From Sphingomonas lacusdianchii (GTDB taxonomy: Bacteria; Pseudomonadota; Alphaproteobacteria; Sphingomonadales; Sphingomonadaceae): a DNA stretch of 64,000 nucleotides. Positions 41,174 through 51,610 of the stretch are shown here, piece after piece. The position numbers and the translations under genes are program-made. Under the pieces are notes generated by a model that was not told the DNA's origin, did not search any database, and saw only the letters and a list, made by a program, of their open reading frames with translations. The stretch covers positions 372,001-436,000 of the forward strand of contig NZ_JAKRET010000001.1 in assembly GCF_022664395.1 (NCBI RefSeq). Reading direction: 5' to 3'. The first letter of the stretch is position 1; each line of letters opens with the position of its first letter.

Positions 41174-42297
41174 TCAGCAGCATGACGCCTTGCGCATCGG
41201 TTCCTCGGCGACCATCGGCGTCATGCCCAGTTTGGCCAGCAGCGCCGCGTCGGCGTCGTCGCCGGCATTGCCCGTGGTCAGCAGCCGGTCGCCGGTGAAG
41301 ATCGAATTGGCACCGGCCATGAAGCACAGCGCCTGCGTCGCATCCGACATGCTCTCGCGACCCGCCGACAGGCGGACCATGCTCATCGGCATGGTGATGC
41401 GGGCAACGGCGACGGTGCGGACGAATTCGATATCGTCGAGCTTGGCAAGCGGCGTGTCGGCGAGCATGTTGCCAAGTACCGTGCCCTTGACCGGGACCAG
41501 CGCATTGACCGGCACGCTTTCGGGATGGCGCGGCAGGGTGGCGAGGGCATGGACGAAGCCGACGCGATCGGCGCGGGTCTCGCCCATGCCGACGATGCCG
41601 CCGCAGCAGACGTTGATTCCCGCCTCACGCACATGCGCCAGCGTGTCGAGCCGGTCGTCGAACGTCCGGGTGGTGATGACGTTGGCATAGTTTTCGGGCG
41701 AGGTGTCGATATTGTGGTTGTAGTAATCGAGGCCCGCCTGCCCCAGCCGCTGCGCCTGATCCGGCGTCAGCATGCCGAGCGTCATGCAGGTTTCCATGCC
41801 CATGTCGCGCACGCCCTCGACCATCGCCACGATCTTGTCCATGTCGCGGTCCTTGGGGTTGCGCCATGCCGCGCCCATGCAGAAACGCTGCGAACCCGCG
41901 GCCTTGGCCTCCGCCGCGCTGGCGAGGACGGCGTCGACGTCCATCAGCTTTTCGGCCTTCAGCTGCGTGTCGGCGCTGGTCGATTGCGAGCAATAGCCAC
42001 AATCCTCCGGGCAGCCGCCGGTCTTGATCGACAGCAGCGTGCAGAGCTGGACCTGCCCGACCGCATGATGCGCCCGGTGGACGGTCTGGGCGCGGAACAT
42101 CAGTTCGTCGAACGGCAGGTCGAAGAGGTCGGAAATTTCCGCGCGGGTCCAGTCGGTACGTACCGCAGCACCGTCGTACCCCGGCGCGGGCCGGCGTCCA
42201 GTAACGACCGGGTTCGAAGGAGCCGCAACGTCGCCCAACTGAACCCCGGCCTTCGCCGGGGTACGGGTGGTTTCGGATTGAGCGGCAGTCATCACAT

Positions 42298-42301
<4 letters not shown>
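41174..42301 (-). CDS. bioB: Biotin synthase with repeat-derived N-terminal insert
   Basis: Radical-SAM enzyme that inserts sulfur into dethiobiotin. 375 residues. The radical-SAM cysteines are in [13 protein letters not shown] and the auxiliary cluster residues are further on; [13 protein letters not shown] and GGIVGMGE are conserved. The first 46 residues are not typical: residues 13-42 are encoded by an inverted repeat, and the conserved enzyme begins near [10 protein letters not shown]. The ATG overlaps the end of the mutase gene by four bases, so the biotin gene is coupled to propionate genes, apart from bioFDA. Confidence 0.94.
42176..42264. repeat. Palindromic element inside the bioB coding region (89 bp)
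   Basis: Terminal arms of 27 bases pair: left at 42176-42202 begins GTACCCCGGCGCGGGCCGG, right at 42238-42264 ends CCGGCCTTCGCCGGGGTAC. The core CCCCGGCGAAGGC resembles the CCCCAGCGAAGGC core of the intergenic element at 51498-51582. It encodes [12 protein letters not shown] and [12 protein letters not shown] in BioB. Confidence 0.8.
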
Positions 42302-44427
<2,126 letters not shown>

Positions 44428-44475
44428 TCGTGCTTCCCTAGCGCCCGGTGGGGGGACAAGTCGAGGTCGGTCATG

Positions 44476-45252
44476 TCAGCGCCCTTCGAACCGGGGAGTG
44501 CGTTTGGCGAGGAAGGCGGCGGTGCCTTCGCGGGCGTCGGCGCTGGCGGCGGCGCTGCGCTGCGCCTCCGCCTCGCGGACCATCGCCGCCGGATAGTCGT
44601 GGTCGAGCGCGTAACTAAGGTTGCGCCGGGTCAGGCCGAGCGCGACGGTCGGCCCTGCCGCCAGCCGGCGGGCAAGCGCCGTCGCTTCGTCGTCGAGCGC
44701 ATCGGCGGCGACCACCGTGTGGATCATGCCCCAGTCGAGCGCGGTCGCGGCGGGCACACGCTCGCCGAGCAGCATCATCCGCGCCGCCCGCGCCCGGCCG
44801 ATCAGGCGCGGCAGCATCCAACTGGCGCCGCCATCGGGAACGAGGCCGATATTGACGAAGGCCTGCAGGAAATAGGCGTCGTCGGACGCGACGCAGAAAT
44901 CGGCGGCGAGCGCAAGGCTGCAACCGATGCCAGCCGCCGCACCGCGTACCGCGCTGACGATCGGTACCGGCAGGTCCGCGATCGCCTGCAGACAGGGATT
45001 GTAATGATCGATCAGCGCATGATGGGTCGCGGCGGGTGCGTCACCGGCGGCCTGCACCGCCGCAACGTCCGCGCCCGAGCAGAAGGCGCGCCCTTCGCCG
45101 GTCAGCAGCACCGCACGCGCGTCGCCTAGATTGGACAGCGCATCGCGGATCGCATCGAACATCGCCGGCGGGGCGGCGTTCAGCCGCTCGGGCCGGTCGA
45201 GCGTGATGCGCAGCACGTCGCCATCGCGCTTCGCCCGGATATCGCCTGCCAT
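44476..45252 (-). CDS. Enoyl-CoA hydratase/isomerase family protein
   Basis: Crotonase-fold protein, 258 residues. The oxyanion-hole glycines are in GRAFCSGADVAAVQ near residue 60 and VRGAAAGIGCSLALAADF near residue 105; GLVPDGGASWMLPRLIG is typical of the PaaG-like branch. The substrate is unknown, but its place before the mutase suggests supply of acyl-CoA to the propionyl-CoA route. The ATG at 45252 has a GGGAGAG site. An 18-bp palindrome sits just upstream. Confidence 0.88.
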   Translation of the reverse strand: MAGDIRAKRDGDVLRITLDRPERLNAAPPAMFDAIRDALSNLGDARAVLLTGEGRAFCSGADVAAVQAAGDAPAATHHALIDHYNPCLQAIADLPVPIVSAVRGAAAGIGCSLALAADFCVASDDAYFLQAFVNIGLVPDGGASWMLPRLIGRARAARMMLLGERVPAATALDWGMIHTVVAADALDDEATALARRLAAGPTVALGLTRRNLSYALDHDYPAAMVREAEAQRSAAASADAREGTAAFLAKRTPRFEGR

Positions 45253-45264
45253 CGAATCGCTCTC

Positions 45265-45282
45265 CCGTATCATTTGATACGG
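45265..45282. promoter_or_regulatory. Perfect 18-bp palindrome, candidate operator of the hydratase-mutase-bioB-pccA unit
   Basis: CCGTATCA-TT-TGATACGG is a perfect inverted repeat ending 12 bases before the enoyl-CoA hydratase start, next to its ribosome site. The length, symmetry and AT-rich half-sites look like a binding site for a TetR- or GntR-type repressor. It may control the whole propionyl-CoA unit. No regulator gene is adjacent, and no second copy was noticed in the window. Confidence 0.55.
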
Positions 45283-45321
45283 TTCTGCGGAAAGGTAACG
45301 GCGATTGCCAGCGCAAACGAA

Positions 45322-45348
45322 CCGTGGCGGGGGACACCCCCGCCACGG
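45322..45348 (-). terminator. Strong terminator-like hairpin behind the RcnB-family gene
   Basis: Perfect 12-base arms CCGTGGCGGGGG and CCCCCGCCACGG with a three-base loop, beginning six bases after the stop codon of the gene at 45354-46331. On the minus strand it is followed by TTCGTTT, a weak U-rich tail. It separates that gene from the hydratase operon. Confidence 0.75.
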
Positions 45349-45353
45349 ACCAC

Positions 45354-46331
45354 TTACCAGAAGATGTCGTATTCGACGTCGACGACCTGCCCCGAGCGGA
45401 TATCAACGAGCAGCGCGTCGTTGTAATAGCGCACCCAGCGATACGGTCCCCACGCCTCGGGCAGGCGATAATAGAAGGGATCGTTGATCCAGTAGTTCGA
45501 CCCGAACAGGAACGAATTCAACCGGACGCCGACGCCGAAGCGACGATAGCCATAGCCCCAGCCCTGTGGCGCATAATAGCGCGGCAGACGGTAGAGACTG
45601 CGGTTGCGTTCGCGGTAGCGGTTCCAGTCATAGCGGTCGTCGCGCCGCCAGCCGCGATCCCATTGGCCGTTATTGCCCCAGCCGCCACGATCCCGGCCAT
45701 CGCGATTCCAGTCGCGGTCGCGCTGCGCCCAGCCATTGCCATCCCACTGGTCGCGGCGGAGCTGTTCGCGCCGCCACTGTTCGCGGCGATCGCGTTCCTG
45801 CACACCGCGACCGTCGCGACGCGGCCATTCGCGGCGCAGCGCCTCGCGATCGATCTGGCCCTGCGCGTCACGCGGCGGGTCGCGGCGTTCGAAACGGTCG
45901 GCCATGTCGGACTTGGGCGGACGCTGCCAGCCACGATCGGGCTGGCCCGGCTGCGGCGCGCGCCGCCAGCCGCGATCCTCGCGCTGTTCGCGTTGGCCCT
46001 GTTGCCACTGACCGCGCAGTACGTCGCGATCGATCTGCCCCTGTCCGTCGCGCGGCGGATCGCGCCGTTCGAAGCCGGGACCGCGATCGGGCCGGTCGCC
46101 GCGCGGTTCGAAGCGGGGCGATTCGCGGCGCTGTTCGGGGCGCGGCGCGGGTGCTTCTACGCGAATGTCGTTGCGGAATTCGGCGCGGGCGGACGGCGTC
46201 TCGCCACCCGGCGAACGCTCGATCCGCTCGCGCATGCGGGGCCCCCGCCCCTCACGCTCGGGCTGCGCCATCGCCGCGCTCGGGACCAAGGCGGTCACGC
46301 TCAGCAACGCCAGCAGGAAACGGTTCTTCAT
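45354..46331 (-). CDS. RcnB-family periplasmic protein with Arg/Asp/Gln-rich repeats
   Basis: A 325-residue secreted protein. The signal peptide (FLLALLSVTALVPSAAMA) is followed by a long disordered region rich in Arg, Asp, Gln, Trp and Pro. The unit RFERRDPPRDAQGQIDREAL occurs twice, near residues 87 and 145. The C-terminal 80 residues (YYAPQGWGYGYRRFGVGVRL and on) match the RcnB/DUF3300-type C-terminus, where NDALLVDIRSGQVVDV is conserved. E. coli RcnB aids Ni/Co homeostasis, but no RcnA gene is near, so the role here is unknown. Confidence 0.78.
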   Translation of the reverse strand: MKNRFLLALLSVTALVPSAAMAQPEREGRGPRMRERIERSPGGETPSARAEFRNDIRVEAPAPRPEQRRESPRFEPRGDRPDRGPGFERRDPPRDGQGQIDRDVLRGQWQQGQREQREDRGWRRAPQPGQPDRGWQRPPKSDMADRFERRDPPRDAQGQIDREALRREWPRRDGRGVQERDRREQWRREQLRRDQWDGNGWAQRDRDWNRDGRDRGGWGNNGQWDRGWRRDDRYDWNRYRERNRSLYRLPRYYAPQGWGYGYRRFGVGVRLNSFLFGSNYWINDPFYYRLPEAWGPYRWVRYYNDALLVDIRSGQVVDVEYDIFW

Positions 46332-46441
46332 CTCGGCTTCCCTCCACCGCCGGATGTCGCCGGCTTCGATGATGCCGGCATAGGACAAGTGCGATCAACC
46401 GTGGCTGAATGGCGATGACAGCCGATTGAAAGAATTGACGG

Positions 46442-46984
46442 CTATGGCGTCTGAGGGGTCAGTGCGGGCGTTTCGCGTGCCGCTTCGGCAGGGTCGATCC
46501 CGGGCTGCGGCGGGGGTGCGAGGGTCGCGTCGCCGCGCGCGGCGGCGGCCGCCTGTCGCACCGCATCGATCAGCCGGGGATAGATGCCGCAGCGACACAA
46601 ATTGGTGAGCGCCGCCGCGATCGTCGCTTCGTCCGGATCGCGGTTCGCGCGCAGCAGCGCGGCAGTCGCCATGACGAAGCCGGGAATACAGTAACCGCAT
46701 TGCACGACCTGCGCCGCGAGGAACGCGGCCTGGACCGGGTGGCTGCGGTCGCGGGCCAGCCCCTCGATCGTGGTGACGAACGTTCCCTCGATGCCGCCGA
46801 TCGTGACTTGGCAGGACTTTAGCGCGCGCCCGTCGATATCGACGGTGCAGGCCCCGCAATGCCCGGTGCCGCACCCATATTTGGTGCCGGTCAGGTTCGA
46901 CACGTCGCGCAGCGCCCACAGCAGCGGCGTTTCGGGGTCGAGCCGGTATTCCTGCGGCAGGTTGTTGACGGTGAACCGGGTCAT
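46442..46984 (-). CDS. (2Fe-2S)-binding small subunit of a molybdenum hydroxylase, unpaired
   Basis: A 180-residue protein of the CoxS/IorA type. The plant-type ferredoxin motif YGCGTGHCGACTV is near residue 42 with its fourth Cys in LKSCQV; the second [2Fe-2S] site is in QCGYCIPGFVM and LCRCGIYPRL. All eight cysteines are present. The large molybdopterin subunit, normally adjacent, is not found on either side. The last 30 residues are Ala/Pro-rich. It diverges from the dioxygenase gene. Confidence 0.88.
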   Translation of the reverse strand: MTRFTVNNLPQEYRLDPETPLLWALRDVSNLTGTKYGCGTGHCGACTVDIDGRALKSCQVTIGGIEGTFVTTIEGLARDRSHPVQAAFLAAQVVQCGYCIPGFVMATAALLRANRDPDEATIAAALTNLCRCGIYPRLIDAVRQAAAAARGDATLAPPPQPGIDPAEAARETPALTPQTP

Positions 46985-47098
46985 GGCGTCGGCCTTGTAG
47001 GAAGGATCGTGCGCCCGCGCCAACCCCCATGGATCGGGAAACGGGTCGTTTCATTCCGCGATCTTGTCGGTCTGTCCGGGCGGGGCAATGTTTTCGCC

Positions 47099-47896
47099 AT
47101 GACCTTACCATCGCTATTCGTGCCGCATGGCGGCGGCCCCTGTTTCTTCCTGCATCCCGGCGAGGCGCCGGATCCGATGTGGCGTCCGATGCAGGCCTAT
47201 CTTGCCAAAGTGATCGCGTCGCTGCCCGAACGGCCGCGCGCGATCCTGATGATCTCCGGCCATTGGGAGGCGCCGGTGCCGACCGTCCATGTCGGCGAGC
47301 GGCCCGTGTTGCTGTTCGATTATTACGGCTTTCCCGAACACACCTATCGCCTGCGCTGGGATGCTGCCGGTGCTCCGGACGTCGCGCGACGGGCGGCGGG
47401 GCTGTTGCAGGCGGCGGGCTTCGCGACGGCGGAGGAGGCACAGCGCGGATGGGATCACGGCGTGTTCATTCCGATGATGGTCGCGGTGCCGGGGGCCGAT
47501 ATTCCATTGGCGCAATTGTCGCTCGACCGGTCGCTCGATCCGGCGGCGCATATCGCGATGGGACGGGCGCTGGCCCCGTTGCGCGACGAAGGGGTGTTGA
47601 TCGTCGGGTCGAGCATGAGTTTTCACAACCTGCGCGCCCGCGGCCCATCGGTCACGCCGGTTGCCGATGCATGGGACCGGGCGCTGACCGCGGCGGTGAC
47701 CGATCCCGATCCGGCGCGGCGGGCGGCACGGGTCGCCGGTTGGGAGCACCTGCCCCATGCCCGTTTCGCGCATCCCGAGGCGGAGCATCTGCTGCCGCTG
47801 ATGGTCGCGCTGGGAGCGGGCGGCGACGGGCCCGCGATCTGCGACTATCGCGATACGGTGATGGGCTGGGTCGTGTCGGGCTATCGCTTCGGGTGA
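47099..47896 (+). CDS. Extradiol ring-cleavage dioxygenase, class III (LigB/DODA family)
   Basis: A 265-residue protein of the LigB/DODA family. The metal-site residues are visible: VPHGGGPCFF at the start, then SGHWEAP near residue 53, GWDHGVFIPM near residue 122 and SSMSFHNLRARG near residue 178. Members open catechol rings or, as YgiD, DOPA; the substrate cannot be told from sequence. ATG 47099 was chosen because the protein motif starts two codons later; the ribosome site is weak. Confidence 0.87.
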   Translation: MTLPSLFVPHGGGPCFFLHPGEAPDPMWRPMQAYLAKVIASLPERPRAILMISGHWEAPVPTVHVGERPVLLFDYYGFPEHTYRLRWDAAGAPDVARRAAGLLQAAGFATAEEAQRGWDHGVFIPMMVAVPGADIPLAQLSLDRSLDPAAHIAMGRALAPLRDEGVLIVGSSMSFHNLRARGPSVTPVADAWDRALTAAVTDPDPARRAARVAGWEHLPHARFAHPEAEHLLPLMVALGAGGDGPAICDYRDTVMGWVVSGYRFG

Positions 47897-47935
47897 CGCA
47901 AGAATGTTGCGCTTTGCCGCGTCCTGCTGGCACAA

Positions 47936-47949
47936 GGGCGGAAACGCCC
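47936..47949. promoter_or_regulatory. Small hairpin with GAAA loop in the pccB leader
   Basis: GGGCG-GAAA-CGCCC is a perfect stem with a GNRA tetraloop, 22 bases before the pccB start. It could shape the leader RNA or be a weak stop for the upstream gene. Nothing shows which. Confidence 0.4.
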
Positions 47950-47971
47950 ATCAAGGGGCCAGGGAGAGACG

Positions 47972-49498
47972 ATGCTCGAAGCACTCGAAGCGTTGGAACA
48001 GCGGCGCGAGGCAGCCCGTGCCGGCGGCGGTGAGAAACGCGTCGCCGCGCAACATGCCAAGGGCAAGCTGACCGCGCGCGAACGGTTGGACGTGTTCCTC
48101 GACGAAGGGTCGTTCGAGGAACTCGACATGTATGTCGAACATAACTGCGTCGATTTCGGCATGCCGGCGCAGGTCGTTCCGGGCGACGGGGTGGTGACGG
48201 GGTCGGGCACGGTCAACGGTCGGCTGGTCTATGTCTTCAGCCAGGACTTCACCGTGTTCGGCGGGTCGCTGTCCGAACGCCATGCGCAGAAGATCTGCAA
48301 GATCATGGATATGGCGATGAAGGTCGGCGCGCCGGTCATCGGGCTGAACGACTCGGGTGGCGCCCGCATCCAGGAGGGCGTCGCATCGCTCGGCGGCTAT
48401 GCCGAGGTGTTCCAGCGCAACGTGCTGGCGTCGGGCGTCGTGCCGCAACTCAGCCTGATCATGGGGCCATGCGCGGGCGGTGCGGTCTATTCGCCGGCCA
48501 TGACCGACTTCATCTTCATGGTGAAGGATTCGAGCTACATGTTCGTGACCGGGCCCGACGTGGTGAAGACGGTGACGAACGAGGTGGTGACCCAGGAGGA
48601 ACTGGGCGGGGCGATCACCCACACCACCAAGTCGTCGGTTGCCGATTGCGCGTTCGAAAATGATATCGAGGCGCTGCTGGCGGCGCGCGACTTTGTCGAC
48701 TTCCTGCCCGCCAACAATCGCAGCGGCGTGCCGGCGCGGCCGAGCGACGATCCATGGGACCGGATCGAACCCAGCCTCGACACGCTGATCCCGCCGAGCG
48801 CGAACCAGCCCTATGACATGCACGAGCTGATCGTGCGGACGCTGGACGATGGCGAGTTCTTCGAACTGCAGCCGGCGCATGCCGGCAACATCATCATCGG
48901 CTTCGGACGGATCGAGGGACGGACCGTCGGCATCGTCGCCAACCAGCCGATGGTGCTGGCCGGGTGTCTCGACATCAATTCGTCGAAGAAGGCGGCACGG
49001 TTCGTACGCTTCTGCGATGCGTTCGAGATACCGATCGTGACCTTTGTCGACGTGCCGGGCTTCCTGCCGGGGGTGGGCCAGGAGCATTCGGGCATCATCA
49101 AGCATGGCGCGAAGCTGCTATTCGCCTATGCCGAGGCGACGGTGCCGAAGATCACGGTCATCACCCGCAAGGCCTATGGCGGGGCCTATGACGTGATGGC
49201 GTCGAAGCATCTGCGTGGCGACCTGAATTATGCGTGGCCGACCGCCGAGATCGCGGTGATGGGTGCGAAGGGCGCGGTCGAGATCATCTTCCGGTCGAAG
49301 GATCCGGAAGAGGTCGCGGCGCGGACGGCGGAATATGAGGCGCGCTTCGCCAACCCGTTCGTGGCGGCGAGCAAGGGGTTCATCGACGAGGTGATCCTGC
49401 CGCATTCGACGCGGCGGCGGGTGGCACTGGGTCTGCGCAAGCTGCGGAACAAGAAGCTGGAAAACCCATGGAAGAAGCATGACAATATTCCGCTCTAA
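47972..49498 (+). CDS. pccB: Propionyl-CoA carboxylase carboxyltransferase (beta) subunit
   Basis: Moves CO2 from carboxybiotin to propionyl-CoA, giving (S)-methylmalonyl-CoA. 508 residues of two crotonase-like halves. The oxyanion glycines are visible in [20 protein letters not shown] and in the C-terminal [15 protein letters not shown]; the biotin and acyl-CoA motifs are standard. A GGGAGAG site precedes the ATG. It lies 6.8 kb from pccA on the other strand, so the two subunits are transcribed apart. The repeat at 49501 starts three bases after its stop. Confidence 0.95.
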   Translation: MLEALEALEQRREAARAGGGEKRVAAQHAKGKLTARERLDVFLDEGSFEELDMYVEHNCVDFGMPAQVVPGDGVVTGSGTVNGRLVYVFSQDFTVFGGSLSERHAQKICKIMDMAMKVGAPVIGLNDSGGARIQEGVASLGGYAEVFQRNVLASGVVPQLSLIMGPCAGGAVYSPAMTDFIFMVKDSSYMFVTGPDVVKTVTNEVVTQEELGGAITHTTKSSVADCAFENDIEALLAARDFVDFLPANNRSGVPARPSDDPWDRIEPSLDTLIPPSANQPYDMHELIVRTLDDGEFFELQPAHAGNIIIGFGRIEGRTVGIVANQPMVLAGCLDINSSKKAARFVRFCDAFEIPIVTFVDVPGFLPGVGQEHSGIIKHGAKLLFAYAEATVPKITVITRKAYGGAYDVMASKHLRGDLNYAWPTAEIAVMGAKGAVEIIFRSKDPEEVAARTAEYEARFANPFVAASKGFIDEVILPHSTRRRVALGLRKLRNKKLENPWKKHDNIPL

Positions 49499-49500
49499 AA

Positions 49501-49636
49501 TCCTCCCCGCTTTGCGGGGAGGGGGACCAGCGCAGCTGGTGGAGGGGGGTGGCCTGCATCGCTACGGTTGCGCTTCGCTGACATCCCCCTCCACCATCCG
49601 TTGCGCGGACGGTCCCCCTCCCCGTGCCGGGGAGGA
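49501..49636. repeat. Palindromic element between pccB and the epimerase gene (136 bp)
   Basis: A sister of the element in pccA. The left end TCCTCCCCGCTTTGCGGGGA and the right end CCTCCCCGTGCCGGGGAGGA are each hairpins, and the right 26 bases are identical to the pccA copy. Inside, GGACCAGCGCAGCTGGTGGA pairs with the right half. Its last bases GGGGAGGA lie seven bases before the epimerase ATG and form the ribosome binding site. Confidence 0.9.
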
Positions 49637-49639
49637 TTT

Positions 49640-50056
49640 ATGAGCCTTGGCCGGTTGAACCATGTCGGGGTCGCTACGCCGTCGATCACCGCGTCGATCG
49701 CGATGTATCGCGATATTCTGGGCGCGGATGCCATTGGCGCGCCGTTCGACCTGCCCGCGCAAGGGGTGAAGGTCTGCTTCATCGATGCGCCTAATACGCA
49801 GATCGAACTGATCGAGCCGTATGACGACAGCTCGCCGATCGCCGGCTTTCTGGCCAGGAATCCGGCGGGAGGACAGCATCACCTGTGCTTCGAGGTCGCC
49901 GATATCCATGCCGCTATCGCCGACCTGACGGCGAAGGGCGCGCGGGTGCTGGGCATGCCGCGGATCGGGGCGCACGGGACGCCGATCGTCTTCGTCCATC
50001 CGCGCGACATGGGCGGGGTGTTGATCGAGTTGATGGAGACACCGGCCGGTCACTGA
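49640..50056 (+). CDS. mce: Methylmalonyl-CoA epimerase
   Basis: Converts (S)- to (R)-methylmalonyl-CoA, the form used by the mutase. 138 residues, vicinal-oxygen-chelate fold. The metal ligands are in LNHVGVATPS near residue 7, GGQHHLCFEVAD near residue 80 and VLIELME at the end. The start ATG at 49640 gives MSLGRLNHVG. The ribosome site GGGGAGGA comes from the palindromic element directly upstream, so its translation likely depends on that insertion. Confidence 0.94.
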   Translation: MSLGRLNHVGVATPSITASIAMYRDILGADAIGAPFDLPAQGVKVCFIDAPNTQIELIEPYDDSSPIAGFLARNPAGGQHHLCFEVADIHAAIADLTAKGARVLGMPRIGAHGTPIVFVHPRDMGGVLIELMETPAGH

Positions 50057-50102
50057 CCGGTCCCCCTCGACACTCCGGCCGCTATCTGGTTCAACCCCGG
50101 TG

Positions 50103-50795
50103 ATGAACACCCCTGTCCGCAAAGCGCCCGGTGGCCCCTCCCCCGTCCGGGCAGAATGGGGCCGGACGGTCGAGACGAGGCTTGCCGCCATCCCGGGCAT
50201 CCGCCGTGCCAAGACCGAGGCGGCGGTGCTGTTCGCGCTCCCCGACTTTCTGTCGGAGGATGAATGCGAGCTGCTGATGGCGACGATCGATGCCGGACGG
50301 CGCAAGTCGACGTTGCTGACGAGCAGCAACGATCCGAATTTCCGGACGTCGGACAGCTGCGACCTCGACCGCTGGCACCCCGAGCTGCAACCGATCGACG
50401 AGCGGATCGCGCATCTGTTGGGCATCCCGCCCGAATATGGCGAGACGATGCAGGGGCAGCGTTACGCCCCGGGACAGCAATTCCGGGCGCATGGCGATTA
50501 TTTCAACGAGAACGAACGTTATTGGGCGTCGATGGCGGTACAGGGCGGGCAGCGGACCTGGACGGCGATGGTCTATCTGAACGAGGTCGACCAAGGCGGC
50601 GCGACGTGGTTTCCGATCGCCGGGGTCCGCTTCAACCCGCGTCCGGGCATGCTGGTCGCGTGGAACAACATGAACGCCGATGGCAGCCCCAATCTGTCGA
50701 CGCTGCACGAGGGCATGGCAGTGGTCGAAGGGACCAAGTACATCATAACCAAGTGGTTTCGCGAGCGGCCATGGACGCCGACGGTACAGCCCTGA
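50103..50795 (+). CDS. 2OG-Fe(II) oxygenase, prolyl-4-hydroxylase type
   Basis: A 230-residue 2-oxoglutarate-dependent oxygenase. The Fe-binding triad is visible as His and Asp in FRAHGDYF near residue 124 and His in STLHEGM near residue 205, with the 2OG-binding Lys in GTKYIITKWF. The GxQ element TMQGQRYAPGQQ precedes it. Substrate unknown; bacterial members hydroxylate protein prolines or other targets. An in-frame GTG (50100) lies directly before the ATG. Confidence 0.88.
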   Translation: MNTPVRKAPGGPSPVRAEWGRTVETRLAAIPGIRRAKTEAAVLFALPDFLSEDECELLMATIDAGRRKSTLLTSSNDPNFRTSDSCDLDRWHPELQPIDERIAHLLGIPPEYGETMQGQRYAPGQQFRAHGDYFNENERYWASMAVQGGQRTWTAMVYLNEVDQGGATWFPIAGVRFNPRPGMLVAWNNMNADGSPNLSTLHEGMAVVEGTKYIITKWFRERPWTPTVQP

Positions 50796-50799
50796 GCCG

Positions 50800-50926
50800 C
50801 CAAAGTTCACGAAGTTCACACTTGCCACAATTTCGCGTGGCACTGTCTTCTGTCCCAAAGCACCACGCCACCCCGGACCGGGTCCGGGGTGACGATGATG
50901 GCCCCTGGTGAGGCTGTAGGAAAGCG
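50800..50926. repeat. Dispersed repeat, copy B, with an internal hairpin
   Basis: Begins with CCAAAGTTCACGAAGTTCAC plus ACTTGCC (50800-50826) and ends with GTAGGAAAGCG (50916-50926), the same borders as copy A at 21081-21262. In the middle, CACCCCGGACC and GGTCCGGGGTG (50869-50891) form an 11-base-pair hairpin around one base. It fills most of the gap after the oxygenase gene. No gene was found in it. Confidence 0.6.
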
Positions 50927-50971
50927 AAAGCGGGGCGGCAGATCGTCGGGAAACGAACCGCCGCCTGAGCC

Positions 50972-51352
50972 TCACGCCTTCTTGCGCGCCCGCTTCGGCG
51001 CGGCGGCGGCTTCGGTGTCTTCTTCCTCGTCGGGTGCTTCCTCGCCCGCTTCGCTCAACGCTTCGCCAAGCGCGCGCAGCTTGTCCTGCTGCTTGTCGGA
51101 TTTCTCGGCGATCCGGGTGGTCGCCGCGCCGAGGCGGTGAAGCAGATCGTGGACCCGATCGCTGTCGGGTGCGTCCTTTTCCAGTTGCTTGCGCAGCGAG
51201 GCGAGGTCGCGCAGGATGCCCTTGGCCCCCGGCACATCGGTGTCGGCCAGCGCCGCTTCCCAATCCTCGATCATCGTCGCGCCCTTGGCGGGCTTGGTTT
51301 CGTCCAGTCCGCGATTGATCGCGTTCATCGTTCCAGCGAATTTAACGGCCAT
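50972..51352 (-). CDS. Hypothetical coiled-coil protein with acidic/basic tail
   Basis: A 126-residue protein that I do not recognise. Residues 25-95 are helical and charged (LASLRKQLEKDAPD, LLHRLGAATTRIAEKSDKQQ), so a coiled coil is likely. The tail has an acidic run (EEAPDEEEDTE) followed by a basic end (APKRARKKA). The ATG at 51352 has a GAGGAG site. Nothing nearby suggests a role. Confidence 0.75.
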   Translation of the reverse strand: MAVKFAGTMNAINRGLDETKPAKGATMIEDWEAALADTDVPGAKGILRDLASLRKQLEKDAPDSDRVHDLLHRLGAATTRIAEKSDKQQDKLRALGEALSEAGEEAPDEEEDTEAAAAPKRARKKA

Positions 51353-51497
51353 GCAAAGGCTCCTCGAACGGCAAGCTGCACGCGCAGCCGCCGGACAACG
51401 AGCGAGGCCGGAGCCGGCCCCGGCTGGGACCAACTATTTGTTTTCGCTGGGGTGAGGAACCTTGCGCGAACGGTGCCGTACTGCGCCTTCGAGAGGG

Positions 51498-51582
51498 ACG
51501 TCACCCCAGCGTAGGCTAGGGTCTCATGCGGCTCTTGCAGTGTGCTATTACCGGGAGACCCCAGCCTTCGCTGGGGTGACGT
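51498..51582. repeat. Intergenic palindromic element (85 bp), relative of the bioB insert
   Basis: Terminal arms of 28 bases pair at 26 positions: left 51498-51525 begins ACGTCACCCCAGCGTAGG, right 51555-51582 ends CTTCGCTGGGGTGACGT. The core CCCCAGCGAAGGCTGGGG is close to CCCCGGCGAAGGCCGGGG in the bioB element. It lies between the coiled-coil gene and the SDR gene. Confidence 0.8.
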
Positions 51583-51610
51583 TTGATCTCAAGCTATATC
51601 GAACCGCGCT

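Noticed and set aside
44428..44475. Cobalamin riboswitch before methylmalonyl-CoA mutase
   Set aside because: The gap to the hydratase gene is only 48 bases, too short for the element, and no B12-box word is seen.
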